Of a stretch of DNA of 64,000 nt, positions 9,916-22,458 are shown piece by piece. Positions within the stretch are counted from its first letter, which is position 1; each line of letters starts with the position of its first letter. The DNA is from Acanthochromis polyacanthus (lineage: Eukaryota; Chordata; Actinopteri; Pomacentridae). The stretch lies in assembly GCF_021347895.1 (NCBI RefSeq), contig NC_067114.1, positions 29,268,373 through 29,332,372 on the forward strand. Direction: 5' to 3'. The notes beneath the pieces are model-generated. The model saw only the letters and a list, made by a program, of their open reading frames with translations, ran no database searches and had not been told where the DNA came from. The translations under genes and the position numbers were made by a program.

Positions 9916-12099
9916 TGCTAATAGCACTGCTCATAATAATAATAATAACTATACTTCCTGACTATTTTTATCTAATCTAAAACTGCAAAATGAAACCGAA
10001 TCGACAGAAACACGTTCCACCCTTCACCAGCTGAGCCCCTCATGTGAAACAACAAAACTGTTCTGTGTGAGTGCTGAAGTCAATTATTCAGAAGAAGCTG
10101 CTTGAGAAAAACATAATGTTTTTCGAGCCTTTACCAAACAATTTAGCTGATAACTAAATTATCAAGAACTAATTGCCACATGAGGGACTGATGCCCCGGG
10201 CAGTTTCCTGCTTCGCCTGGTTGGTAATCGAGACCTGCTTTTCACGGAGCTGCAGGCCCACTGCTGTGAAGTTTATACAACATATTTGCATTGTCCAAAA
10301 GAAAACAAATTCAAAGTTGTTCAGTTTGAAGGAGAAAAAAAAATAATCAAAGGATGCGTTTCCTTCTAGGTTCAGCTTTTGATCCGTCTAAAAATCCATG
10401 GATGTGTTGAAAACCGCTGTCAGAAAGCTGGAAATGAGGATAGTTCTCTCCTGGAAGCTCCTGAAAATTTACATTTCAGAAATACCCTTCGGGCAGTTGC
10501 TCAGACGTCAGCGCAAATCCCCCGTCAAATCAGCAGATCTTTGTCAATCAAGACTTTCAATCAAGGCTTTTAAAGGATTCCAGCTCCACCGCTTGTTTCT
10601 CATCACAAGGCAGGATGAAATTATCCACCAGTGAAACATCACATAAAAAGTCCACGATGGACACCGAAGTCACGGGAATTTGGAAGTTTATGTTCCACAG
10701 TTTTCTTTCTTCCTCTCCTGGCAGCATGGACAGGACTTCAAAAAGATATCTCGCTTCCTGTTGAGGAATATAGGCGCTTTCTTTATTGAATGAGAAGTCT
10801 CCTAGAAAGAATAATATAATCTAATTTCAGGAAGTGGAGCAGTGAAACTTCAGAGTTATTTAAGTTGAGGTTTGCTTCTGTCATACCGACTGTATGAGCA
10901 GCTGGCTTTTTCTCTTTTTTTAATCTTCATAAAATGCCCTTGAAAGTGCTGTTAAAGTTAAATAAAACTGGTCGAAAGTACGAATAAACCTTGAAGAGGA
11001 CTCGTGACCTCGGTGCGTCTCCGATCCCAGCTTCAGGCCGGCTCTCGCTGCTGTAATAAAAGAAGAAAAAAACCTGCCGCACGGTAGTAAATGTAATGTG
11101 AGCCGTGTGTATCTGTGTCATTCAGCCGTCCATTAGCATTCTACCAACCACGCATTAGCTCTGCTCACAGCTTAAGAGGCTGTTGCCCATTCTGACCCGT
11201 AAAGCAATATGTAAGTACAGTTCATGCTTGGAATGCATGGAAAAGCCAGAGCAGGGATTATAATATACGATATATGGGATTTCCTGAAGAGGAGACACAG
11301 CTTTATAACCCTGTTAGCAGGATGTCCACTGTGTGCTTTAGTCTACAGACGTATGGGATGTTGATATCAGTCACAGCCTCAATAAACTGCACATCCTGTT
11401 TTGTGAGGAAGGGATAATAAGATTATAAGATCACGTTACTCCATTAAACAAGACCAGAGGGACGGCAGGGAAAAAAAGGCAGATGATTTTACACAGGTAA
11501 AAGGCAAAAAAATAAGCATCTGGAGAAATTAACGACTCGTAAAATACTGTCCTCGTTCCACATTTCTATCACCGTGCTCACGCTAAACGCAGTGTAAGAT
11601 AAAAGTATGTTTGCCTTTATGCACACACATTTACATATAATGAGTGCATAAATACTAAAAGCAGCCAACATCCAAAACGTGTCTCTTTTTTTAAGCTGTG
11701 GAACATGAGTTTGCCAACATCTGATTGTCACTTTATTCCAGTTAAGATAAAGTGCCAGACATAATTGGCACAAAAAAATTGAAGCGTTATCCTAAATTAA
11801 GCATATTGACATTGCCTGGTTAAATTGGGTGTAAATAGGCCTTAATGAGGACTTTAATGATCCAATTTTGTGGCCATTTTCAGCAAATTAATGAAAATCT
11901 CAGGTGTCCCCAGAATGTGTCTTTCAATTTTTCACCTCGAAACACTGCAAAGGCTCATTTCACTGCGACTGTGTGACTCCTGGTTTAAATCCTGATCTAA
12001 ACGGGGTGGTTCGCTGTCTGTAGTGTTTTAGGAAATAAAACTGGTAAATATAGAACTGAGAAGCCCTTGTGATACATCTTGCATACATTTTTATTAAAA
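9916..12099. other. No gene recognised
   Basis: A short ATA run lies at about 9929-9945. Otherwise this is unique AT-rich sequence with only short frames. Confidence 0.5.
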
Positions 12100-12117
12100 G
12101 TATAAAAATTGGTGTTT

Positions 12118-13280
12118 TTTACGTTCATTCATTTATGATCATGTCTTTACAAATTACATAATTATTTATTATGGAAACAATCACTTTTTTTATATAAAAA
12201 ATGAATGGATATCACTAAAATATCACCTAAATAAACGTCTGAATTTAACACCAACCACCTTCTAATGAGATAAACAATAATAAAATGAGCTGATTCAGAA
12301 GTTAGTTTGGATTGTGTTTTTTTATTAAGCTCAGATAATCATGACAGATATTTATTTTTTGGCAATTTATATCACATTCTATACGGACAAAGTTGCCCAT
12401 TACAAAAACACCTCTCAAGGAAGTGTGTTCATTCCAGATCACATGACCTGCTCATTTAGTTGCCTTTTTTTTGTCATTTTCAGACTGTTTTGTGATCATT
12501 TTAGTTATTTTTGTTTGTTCTGTGCATTTTTGTGGCTATTTTCATTCCGTTTGTGATCACATAGGTGTTTTTGTGGTCATTTTGCACTTTTTTGTTGTTG
12601 TTTTGTGCGTCTCTCATCATTTTCTGTCTTTATATGATAATAATCTTTCTCACTGAGTGATTTTGTGTTTTTCTGTGGTCATTTTGTGTCATTTTTTTGC
12701 CTTTTTGCAGTCACATTGTGTCTTTTTATGGCTGTTTTGCATGTCTTTGTTCTCATTTTGTTGCTTTTTTTGGCCATTTTCAGACTGTTTTGTGATCACT
12801 TTAGTTATTTTTGTAGTCATTCTGTGCATTTTGTGGCTATTTTCATTCTGTTTGTGATCACATAGGTGTTTTGTGGTCATTTTGCACTTTTTTGAAGTTG
12901 TTTTGTGTGTGTCTCATCATTTTCTGTCTTTATATGATAATTATCTTTTCATTGAGTGATTTTGTGTTTTTCTGTGGTCATTTTTGTAATTTTTTGACTT
13001 TTTGCAGTCACATTGTGTCTTTTTATGGTTGTTTTGCATGTCTTTGTTCTCATTTTGTTACTTTTTTGGCAATTTTCAGACTGTTTTGTGGGCATTTCAG
13101 GTCTTTTTGTCATTATTTTTGTGACCATTTTCAGTCTGTTTGTGCTTACTTTGTGAGTCTCTGTGGTCATTTTGCAACCTTTTGTAGATATTTTGTGTCC
13201 TTATATGATAATTATGTGTCTCATTGACTCATTTCGTTTTTTTGTGGTCATTTGTGTTATTTTTTAAACACAAAATAACA
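12118..13280 (+). repeat. T-rich array element, family B, copy 1
   Basis: A flank with 'ataattatttattatggaa' leads into a long array of degenerate TTTTGTG-(G/T)TCATTTT units (about 12460-13265). Most of the array is two long partly duplicated blocks about 310 bp apart. The segment at 12385-12450 (CATTACAAAAACACC, AGATCACATGACCTGCTC) recurs inverted at 32430-32500, showing a family. The many small frames here are array artefacts. Confidence 0.6.
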
Positions 13281-15685
13281 AACTGTATCTGGGTCAGAGG
13301 AATCATTACCCATTACCCAGGAAGACATGTCTGCACCTGTGAAACAGCTTTCTCACTGAGCGATTATTTTACATGGAAATATCTCAACAAATCCATTTGT
13401 TTTTAACCTGTGTGTACAGCGAGTTTGGCTGACAACGTAAAAAGTTATAAAATCAACAGTTAATCGGTGCAGAGCCACAGCTTGGAAGCAGCTCGGAAGT
13501 AACTGCTGATAAGGACGCATTTCTAATAGAATTCTTAAACTCGCAGGCTGCTTATTCTGCTGTCTCACAACAGAAACAGAGAATTAAGTAAATGAGAGCA
13601 GCTTTATCGGGAGTTCAGATGCAATAAAATAGAGTACAAGTGAGCACAGGGAGCAGGAGAGAAGCAGACAGATGAGTTTAGGTTGTAGAAAACACAGTGA
13701 CCCACCCGGTTATTGTTTTTGGATTCTGAATCGGTCTAAAGGTTTCCACCCTCTCTGGATATGGCTCACTTTCACAGCTTCCACAGAGGACTGACCACTT
13801 GACGTATGACTGAAGCTAATGGTCCGATTAGCCACATTAGCTGCACCATGTGCTGGAAGTACAGATTTAGAGACCACTGTGAAAACATTGGCTTCAAAAT
13901 AAAAAGCGAAAGTTACAGCTATCACATCTTAACAGCTTTTATTTTGCATTTCCAAGTGTATAACCACAAATTGATTTTCACCTTATGAGACCTTTAAGGG
14001 AATAATGAGAATGCTGTCGCTCTCATTATCCCCTTAAAGGTCATCCTTCTAATGCCTGTATAGGATACGGGTCAATAAAGTTTCTCAGAATGTTGCACTG
14101 TTCTTTTAAAACCAAAGTTAGGATTAATTTGAGGCGAAACATCAGTAGTAGTGTTTCTTCATATACGCATTTGCGTCATTTATCTGCAATAAAACACAGC
14201 TGTGATGAATAAAAAGCGTCTTCTTGCTAAACTCCTGACTGAGCCACAAGCAGCACTGAAAGCCTTTGTAGCCGCGGCCTGCAGTGGCACTGCAGTTCTC
14301 AGAAAACCAAATGACTGTCGGGCCGGCAGAACGGTTTGTGTTAGCTGTGGGCTGCAGCCAACAACAAAGAAGTTTGATAGAAAGGGTTTGCAGGCTTTTT
14401 TCTTTACTGCAGCACAGGCTGTGCGGGATTTCTTCAACTTCAAAAACATTAAAGATTGGAAATTTAACATGTGACTGACAGTAGTTGTCAAGGAAAGATT
14501 ATGGTAATAATGCGAGCCAAACAGAATGCCTTTCAAACAATGATGTAACTCCACTGTAATCTACGTCCCCCCGCCCGTTAGCATCTCTCTGTTCTGGATC
14601 CTGCTCGCGGGTTTCTTTACCTCTGAGGTGGTGAAAGAGGGCAGGACACAGCATGAGACACAGAGAGCCAGATAGAAAGAAAGAAAAGGACATGAGTATG
14701 TTGACAGACTTCAAACACACAAGGATGCTGAGTTTCCTGACGCACACAGAATATGTACAATTTAGTCCAAAAGTTGTAGGCACATGTTTTGACTCGTATT
14801 CATGCAGAACCAGAAGAGGCGCCTCCTAAATTAATTCTGCATACAAACAGTCACAGTCAAACAGAGCTATCTTCAAGGACAATAAGTCCGGCAAACTATT
14901 TCCCGTCTCTCTCTAAATATCTCTATAATAAATGCAAAAATGCCAGAAAAATAATTTCTGAAAGTCGTGTGCAAGCATACTGAAAAAAAGCTCTTTTCAT
15001 CACACAATATAAACTCAAGTGATAAATAAAATCTACCCATGGCATTGTTTTTGTGCAAAGGTTACAACGGTCACGTGAGAAAGCGCCATTAAATCAGCAA
15101 ACGCCTCAAAATAAGACAAATAACCCAATCAAGTCCACCGGCAGCAACAATAAGTAAGACTTCAGCAAAGGAAGCAGTCAGGTGATGCTGTGGAGTCACA
15201 CTAGTCCACATTAGGAGGAGGTCAGCGTGGATGGATGGGCGGACTAAACACTGGACTGAAGATTACCGCCTTCAACGCAGACACCGCTGAAGTCAGGTCA
15301 GATGAAACAGTTATTGGGTGGCAGTACGGTAAGAGAACAATATTCACAGAGTTCAGAAAAAGAATAAACCAGCAATGTCAAGGGCCATTGATTGACACGG
15401 ACTCCAAAAGTTTCTTCAAGAATCCAATTATTTTTGAGACCAGTGATGTATGAGTGGAGAAAAAAGAAATAAAGGGTTAGAAAGAGAAAAATCCTACAGC
15501 GACCAGAATGCTTTGCAGTCTGTTCCCTCCAAGACTCCTATTCAAGACACTGCAGCTGGACAGGCTTGGATGGGTGTGTAGTTACAAGCAGAGCCTACAT
15601 GGAGTGATGGGATAAAGATATATTCCTATGAAATCTATTTCATCAGAAAATACTTTCCATTTCATGATGATAGAATGCCTGTTGA
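13281..15685. other. No gene recognised, apart from one hairpin
   Basis: The minus-strand frame at 14180-14554 (124 codons) has no recognisable domain and overlaps open frames on the other strand. The one structured feature is the hairpin at 13989-14042. Confidence 0.45.
13989..14042. repeat. Isolated 22-bp hairpin
   Basis: Arms 13989-14010 and 14021-14042 are inverted repeats with one mismatch, around the 10-nt loop ATGCTGTCGC. The left arm is GACCTTTAAGGGAATAATGA plus GA. It could be a relic of a small MITE or a transcribed hairpin; neither is proven. Confidence 0.75.
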
Positions 15686-15689
15686 TAAT

Positions 15690-15910
15690 CGGTGAAGGTT
15701 GGTTGCGTTGCTCCACATCGGAGTGGAAAGGTGGTGCTGTTCTGCAGGCGACACGGACAGAAGCTCTTGCTTTCACTTTGTGTTTCTGACTTTGCAACCA
15801 TTGAGCCCATCCTTAGCTACGGGATCATCTGCTGGTTCGGGGCTCCGCTTCATGACCTGACGAAGACGGCAAGTAAGATCATGGGTACCCTGCTCCACTC
15901 ATGCCATAAG
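15690..15910 (+). pseudogene. L2/CR1-like LINE ORF2 fragment
   Basis: The plus strand reads RRHGQKLLLSLCVSDFATIE, then PILSYGIICWFGAPLHDLTK and TASKIMGTLL. This matches the region after the RT domain in L2/CR1-like fish LINEs (LLxxFYxSVIEPILxYGIxxWFG....K.....KTAxKIMG). The match fades after about 15905, where the frame no longer resembles the family. It is a short dead fragment with no identifiable 3' end. Confidence 0.65.
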
Positions 15911-16261
15911 ACTTGTTTCTGCAGGCCACCATCAGATAGTATATGTCATGTACTTTATGTGTTATTAGTAGCATGTGTTCTGTTTTATGTGTTGCAGTGC
16001 TGCTTGCTTTGGCCTTATCTAAAGGCCTCTACACACTCTGATTTTAACAGTCTTATAAGTTCACAGCTTGCTCCATTGTACCACATGAATCCAGTAATCT
16101 TTGGGCACGACGTGAAGTTTGCTCTTTGCACATAGTACGATGAAAACGCAGCTGAACCTCAGCCTACGATGTACATGAGTCGACGTGAATGAGCAAGAGT
16201 AAAATGTCATCAGCGTGCGCCGTCCATCCAGGAAAAATAAACAATCGAAGCACAAACAGAA
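15911..16261. other. No gene recognised
   Basis: Probably decayed LINE sequence running up to the minisatellite; no motif can be named. Confidence 0.4.
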
Positions 16262-17519
16262 CTCCTACAATCACAGGGAAACCAGCCAACATGAGCCCTA
16301 CAATCACAGGGAAACCAGCCAAACATGAGCCCTACAATCACAGAGAAACTAGCCAAACATGAGCCCTACAATCACAGGGAAACTAGCCAAACATGAGCCC
16401 TACAATCACAGGGAAACTAGCCAAACATGAGCCCTACAATCACAGGGAAACTAGCCAAACATGGACCCTACAATCACAGGGACTCTAGCCAAACATGAGC
16501 CCTACAATCACAGGGAAACTAGCCAAACATGAGCCCTACAATCACAGGGAAACTAGCCAAACATGAGCCCTACAATCACAGGGAAACTAGCCAAACATGA
16601 GCCCTACAATCACAGGGAAACTAGCCAAACATGAGCCCTACAATCACAGGGAAACTAGCCAAACATGAGCCCTACAATCACAGGGAAACTAGCCAAACAT
16701 GAGCCCTACAATCACAGTGGAACTAGCCAAACATGAGCCCTACAATCACAGGGAAACTAGCCAAACATGAGCCCTACAATCACAGGGAAACTAGCCAAAC
16801 ATGAGCCCTACAATCACAGGGAAACTAGCCAAACATGAGCCCTACAATCACAGGGAAACTAGCCAAAAATGAGCCCTACAATCACAGTGGAACTAGCCAA
16901 ACATGAGCCCTACAATCACAGGGAAACTAGCCAAACATGAACCCTACAATCACAGGGAAACTAGCCAAACATGAGCCCTACAATCACAGAGAAACTAGCC
17001 AAACATGAGCCCTACAATCACAGGGAAACTAGCCAAACATGAGCCCTACAATCACAGAGAAACTAGCCAAACATGAGCCCTACAATCACAGAGAAACTAG
17101 CCAAACATGAGCCCTACAATCACAGGGAAACTAGCCAAACATGAGCCCTACAATCACAGGGAAACTAGCCAAACATGAGCCCTACAATCACAGGGAAACT
17201 AGCCAAACATGAGCCCTACAATCACAGGGAAACTAGCCAAACATGAGACCTACAATCACAGGGAAACTAGCCAAACATGAACCCTACAATCACAGGGAAA
17301 CTAGCCAAACATGAGCCCTACAATCACAGGGAAACTAGCCAAACATGAACCCTACAATCACAGGTAAACTAGCCAAACATGAACCCTACAATCACAGGGA
17401 AACTAGCCAAACATGAGCCCTACAATCACAGGGAAACTAGCCAAACATGAGCCCTACAATCACAGAGAAACTAGCCAAACATGAACCCTACAATCACAGG
17501 GAAACTAGCCAGACATGAA
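16262..17519. repeat. 34-bp minisatellite, about 37 copies
   Basis: The unit is ACATGAGCCCTACAATCACA followed by GGGAAACTAGCCAA, repeated head to tail over about 1.26 kb. Copies differ mostly at a few positions (GGG/GAG/GTG after CACA; GAGCCC/GAACCC). Some variants recur at regular distances. The unit is not a multiple of three and contains TGA and TAG, so it has no long frame. Confidence 0.95.
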
Positions 17520-17814
17520 CAGTGTCCTCACCCTCCTGATATTTATGCATTTGGAGAGAAATCCCCCAAAAAATGAGCAGGAGGAGAATATGGACGCAGA
17601 TGTGGCTCGGAAAGAGAGCCCAATTTGGGATGCAAACGTTGAAACCGACTACTACTAGGCTGTCTTCTTTGCTTAAGTCCCACATACTTGTTTTGATGCA
17701 TTTTGCCGACACAATAAAGTAAACCTTGATCTTGACCTTTAAACCTACTCTAGTTTGTGTCAAGTACTAAAAACAGACCTATAGACCAGCCTTCATTTAA
17801 TCAAGAGTTCAGAT

Positions 17815-18287
17815 ATGAAGTTCATTAATTTCCCCTTCAAATATATTTTGTTACATCTCCTTGATCCTTGTTTTTTCTTCTTCTCCTTTCTTTTGCTCCC
17901 TCATCTCCCCCTCAATTTAGCATTATTATACTATAATGTGTGTCTACTTCCTTTTGTTGTCTTTTTGCCATGTTTTTTTCTTATTCTTTTATTTACTTTT
18001 TTTAGTGATTTATTATTATGATATTACTGTTTAAAACACTGCCTCTGCTTAAGCCCTCCTCATTATCTCTGATGTTACTTTTATTGTTAGAACCAGCTAA
18101 ACAACCACCAAGAAAGTACCACAAACTAGCACATGTACACGCTCACCCCTACACTCCCGCACACACACAATACTCACAACCTATTGTATTATTCAATTTT
18201 GTACCCGTTGTCTGTTTTTCTGTTGTTCGTTACACAATGTTTTGTATGCTTACACGTTATTAAATGTAAATAAAAGAAAAAAAAAAA
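17815..18287 (+). mobile_element. Probable LINE-1-like 3' UTR with poly(A)
   Basis: A pyrimidine-rich stretch is followed by CA-rich text, then AATAAA at 18269-18274 and an A-run at about 18276-18287. This layout resembles the 3' UTR of fish L1/Tx1-type LINEs. No ORF2 remains upstream, so the call rests on layout alone. Confidence 0.35.
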
Positions 18288-18835
18288 CTGAAGTCGTAAA
18301 TATGCACTGAAGATACAGTATTTTTATGGCGTCACATCAATCGACTAAGTTACTATAACAAACCGAGCACACAATGCAGTTTGCAGTCACTGGTGTTCGT
18401 GTACGACCAGCGATGGCAGCAGATGTCAGCGGGACGAGAGGACGAAGGCCGAGGAGACAGATAGTAGTTTTGGCCTCATTCATCTGGAACAGTTGGTTAT
18501 CTATGAATCCCAGGTGTCTCCAATGAAAGTCTAGGTGTAAAATGGTTACTGCAGAGGCGGGTATTGATCCAAAGCTCTCATTAATGTGGCTCTTAATTAA
18601 ATCAATCCTCCTCTTTTTCATTCTATCATTCCAAGGAAATTTAAAACATACCGATGTTCTGCAAATTCTGCCATCTGGCATCCGAGGACCACGCATTAGC
18701 TGGATGCTGGCAAAGCTGCAGCAGGTATAGGAGCTCACGATCATGCAGGAGAACACTGATGCATTGTGCTCTAGATTTATATTTAACATTGTCGTGTTTG
18801 GAGGAGGAGGAGTTAGGCAAATCATGACTATAATG
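18288..18835. other. No gene recognised
   Basis: The minus-strand frame 18337-18825 (162 codons) is one of the longer non-repeat frames in the window. It has no recognisable domain, and no splice or promoter context supports it. Confidence 0.4.
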
Positions 18836-19821
18836 CCGGCATGTCAAACTCATTTTAGTTCAGGTTCCACATTCAGCCCAGTTTGATCTCAATTGAACCT
18901 GAAATTTCTTAAGTAAAATTTTAAAAATATTATGCCTCAGTTTATCATTTAAACATTATACCTTCCAGATCACAGAGTGTCGCAACAATTAATCACAGCT
19001 ATCTGGAACTGATGTTACGGTCTTTTACTTTTTCATCAAAACGACAAAATAAGACAAAAAAATAAGACAAAATATTCCAAAAACGAGACTCAAATCAACA
19101 AAAAAATTAGACAAATGACACAAGCAAGACAAAAAACAAGGAGTAAAGCAAAACACAAAAGGACAAAAATGAGAAAATAACACAAGCGAGACTAAAAAAA
19201 TGACAAAAACGAGAAACAAAACGACAAAAACATGAGACAAACAACAAATGTCAAACAAAAAACACAATACAAAACAAAAAAACAAGACAAAATATTCCAA
19301 AAACGAGACACAAAATGACAAATATGAGAACATGACACGAAACAAAACAAAAAAAAGAGACAAAAATTAGACAAAAAAGTCACAAAGCAACAAAGAAAAG
19401 CACAAATGACAAAAACGAGACAAAATAAATGACACAAACGAGACCAAAAAAGACAGAAGCGAGAAACAAAACAACAAAAAAGTAAACCAACAACACAAGC
19501 GACACAAAAAGAAACACAAAACAACAAAAACGAGAAACAAAATGACAAAAACATGGAACAAAAGTCAGACAAAAAACACCCAAAAAAAGAACAAAATACT
19601 CCAAAAATGAGATGCAAAATGACAAAAGAACAAAGAACAATCTGGTATTTTACTTTATGATCAAAACAACGTGTCATGGTCTAGAAATGATTTTAAATTT
19701 ATAGTTTTACTAATTTATAATCTGCAGTTAATGTCTTCTCTGGAATTTTTACACTTTGAGGACCTGATGGACCCTCTGGAGGACCACTTTTGGCCCACGG
19801 GCCTCATGTTGGACACCCCTG
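18836..19821 (-). mobile_element. hAT-type element with A-rich array, family A copy 1
   Basis: The right end reads GTTGGACACCCCTG, the inverse of the family start CAGGGGTGTCCAAC. The left end is a decayed ATGTCAAACTCATTTTAG. The flanks CTATAATG (18828-18835) and CTTTAGTG (19822-19829) agree at 6 of 8 positions, as expected for an old 8-bp hAT duplication. The interior is a long degenerate GACAAAAACGAGACAAAATG array with no transposase. Confidence 0.75.
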
Positions 19822-19829
19822 CTTTAGTG

Positions 19830-20144
19830 TGTCATTGATCATTTCTGGCCTGCTAACATGTACAAATCTCTGAATTTCCTGCCTTTAAGACTCGCTGGAT
19901 CATGTCAGAATCAGCTCGTCATGTGTCTTCTACATGTCTCTCTACGACAAGCAGAAACTTCTAGAATAAATTCTCTGAAGTCCGTTTGTCTTCACGCCAC
20001 AGGATGGCGAGAAGCAGAAAGGAGAAAAAGCACCATCACACCACTGGCTATGTTCCAGGAACATCCTGCATTTCCTCTCATTCCACCCCCCATCGCACCG
20101 TTCTCAGCTTGTGTTTATTCCTGGACCAAAGAGCACGAGGTTCC

Positions 20145-20146
<2 letters not shown>
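19830..20146. other. No gene recognised
   Basis: Unique-looking sequence between an array-bearing element and a (TG)n run. Open frames here owe their length to the microsatellite. Confidence 0.45.

Positions 20147-20235
<89 letters not shown>
20147..20235. repeat. (TG)n microsatellite, 89 bp uninterrupted
   Basis: About 44 perfect TG units without interruption. The length and purity suggest a mutable locus, and alternating purine-pyrimidine DNA can form Z-DNA. Confidence 0.98.
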
Positions 20236-20238
<3 letters not shown>

Positions 20239-21426
20239 GTGAGAAAGCAGGTGCAATTTGTTGCATCTCTGACCCAGGTGTGCGTGTTCAAAGTGAACGT
20301 GACCCAGAAAATCCCTCTGATGCGTTGCCTTCGACATAAGTTGTGATTAAATACCCACACAAAATTAAGCGCTAAATTAGCCGTAAGGAATTATATAACG
20401 TCACAAACGGCACCGAATGAGAGATCAGTGCCGTCATGAACTGGATGTAAATTACTCATTATTAGTAAGCTGGCTCCGCTTAAAATCACATATACTTTCC
20501 TTGTACTTTACCACTAATAATATTGTACTTTCATTTCCGTAATTGCTAAAGCTTATTTGCTAAACCATGCAGATGAAAGTGATTTTTTAGCTGTAAAACA
20601 CGCACAGGAGGTGACTGCGGCTTTTATTAATCACTGATTAGGGCATGCTGACTTCCTTTCAGGCTACATGTTGCTGTGACAACCCCTAGCAATAAGGAAA
20701 AAAAGAGCAATTAAATGTGGATATCATACGTTGCTGCTGCAATATTTTTACTTATTTTAAATCCCAGCCCCCATATCTATCAACACTTATTACCTTATTA
20801 CTCTAAAAATAATTGGTTTCGTGACTAAGTATAAAGTTTTGACAAAATCCAAGCTGGAAATTGAGTTTGAGTTTATTATCAAATTTAATTCCTACCAAGC
20901 ATTTCATTGTTCGCTGTTGCACTGATTTCCATGCCAGGGCCAGTTTTAGCTTGTTTCGGGCCCTGGGCTGAATGATCCTAAAGCCCCCATGTGTAGGATT
21001 TGAAAAGTTCTGATTTGGCAGCTCCTAAGATCTTTTTTTTCCAATGAAGACTACATGAAGTTCAAAGTTCCAGGAAACAAGTTTGAACTTAAAGTCTTAC
21101 CTCAACAATCTGACTTCATTACTGGTTAATGGAGAAATAGTAACAAAGTAACAGAAAGTAAACACAGACTAAACTGTAATTTATTCATAGTTATTTCTCA
21201 AAAATGAATTTAAAGTTTTTATTGAGAGCAGCAAGCTACTAGCTCTAGTTAGCATTTTTTGCTAACACATCTCAAACAGGAAATATTTTGACAACTTGAG
21301 CACAATGTTGAAAAGTGAACGTCTAAATGTATCCTGTGAAGTTCAGGTTTATATTCAGTTTTTCACCTAAATGCATCGAGGGCTAGTAAATGTGGTAAAT
21401 GCATTTTCTTCTAGTGATGTTCTTTC
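20236..21426. other. No gene recognised
   Basis: AT-rich unique sequence; nothing beyond short frames. Confidence 0.45.
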
Positions 21427-22222
21427 TAGAGCTGGGACTTTAACATAATAAATACAATTAATTACAGAAAAAATAACGCATTTAATCGCACTTTCTTATT
21501 TCCCTAATTTCTGGCACACCAGTAACACTGATGAACGCTCCAGCCCAGCAGGTGGCGCTAATGAAGCTAAAGTCTGTTTGCCAGTCGTGATTAAGAGTAA
21601 ATCAGCACAGATTTTTTGGACCAATATGGTGGTTCCATCACAAACTATCTCTTTTATTACAAAAACTATTCAGCAAAAAGTATTTCTAGAAGCATTTGAG
21701 GCAAGAAACAAGCTGCAGAATCTGTCATCGTTTTAGTTCAACAACTAGTTTTGAAAGTTTCACGATGCGTCAGACCTTTGCTCCTCATCCCACATTTGCA
21801 TAAATGAAACAGTTTTATGCAAATGAGCTTCACACATTAGCTATGACAGTCCTGCTACCGGTTAACAGTGCAGCCATCCCATAATAGACCACTGTTCAAG
21901 ACAGTGAAAAGGCTTGAGTTTACAAAAAGTCTTAAAATGCTGAATAGAATTTCTATAATTGCACTTTGAGTTTGCTGTAATCTGAGAATGTAGCAGACGG
22001 ATGAAAAATACAGATAAATAGAAATGAAACAAACATTTTAGTTGTTTAAGTTCACCTCTATGTCTATTCATCCATTGAATCATCAGCCAATATTTATTTG
22101 AATTGAAAATAATTGCTTATTGTGTCAAACATTGCAATTTGACAACAATGCAATTAATCACGATTAATTCATTACATACCTCTAATTAATTAGATTACTT
22201 TTTTAATCGCATGCCACCACTA
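21427..22222. mobile_element. Non-autonomous hAT element, family C copy 1
   Basis: It starts TAGAGCTGGGACTTTAA and ends CATGCCACCACTA. The flanks GTTCTTTC (21419-21426) and GTTTTCTC (22223-22230) agree at 6 of 8 positions. The element is 796 bp with no transposase frame. A CTCF-core match CCAGCAGGTGGCGCT lies at 21545-21559 and an ATGCAAAT octamer near 21818. An inverted copy occupies 42047-42987. Confidence 0.75.
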
Positions 22223-22264
22223 GTTTTCTCTTATAAAACGGACCGTTCATCTTCACCTGCATGG

Positions 22265-22458
22265 ATGAGTTATGAACCGGCAACATATGGAAGTCCACTC
22301 AAAAAACCCACATTTATAGAGGCGTGGCAACATGGCGACGAGGTAGACACATCTTTACCAGCTCCAGCACATTTATTCTCTAATTACTGTGAAAACATCA
22401 ACTTTACTTTCTTAGCTGGCTTTAATTAATCTCCGGACAAATCGAGACACAGCACGAT
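22265..22458 (+). promoter_or_regulatory. Putative L1 5' UTR with YY1-like site
   Basis: This sequence leads directly to the ORF1 start at 22459. AACATGGCGAC at 22329-22339 matches the YY1-type core (AAnATGGC). Human L1 carries a comparable site near its own start, where YY1 helps set transcription initiation. The 5' boundary of the element is my estimate. Confidence 0.4.

Noticed and set aside
16262..17519. 34-bp repeats resembling CRISPR repeat length
   Set aside because: Units are contiguous with no spacers; it is a minisatellite.
17815..18287. A processed pseudogene 3' end (AATAAA plus poly(A))
   Set aside because: No upstream coding similarity to any host gene; a LINE 3' UTR is the simpler reading, and even that is uncertain.
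18337..18825. 162-codon minus-strand frame with a Cys-containing composition
   Set aside because: It is not low-complexity, but I recognise no family, several other frames overlap it, and no exon signals were found.
19192..19677. 161-codon hydrophobic frame that looks like a membrane protein
   Set aside because: It comes from the T-rich strand of a transposon array; Phe/Leu/Cys/Val-rich frames appear in every such array (also 54160-54773, 12341-13406, 33278-34007, 59201-59769).
19858..20360. Frames of 117-162 codons around 20.1 kb
   Set aside because: Their length comes from the (TG)n microsatellite (CVCVCV, HTHTHT). The flanks show no domain.
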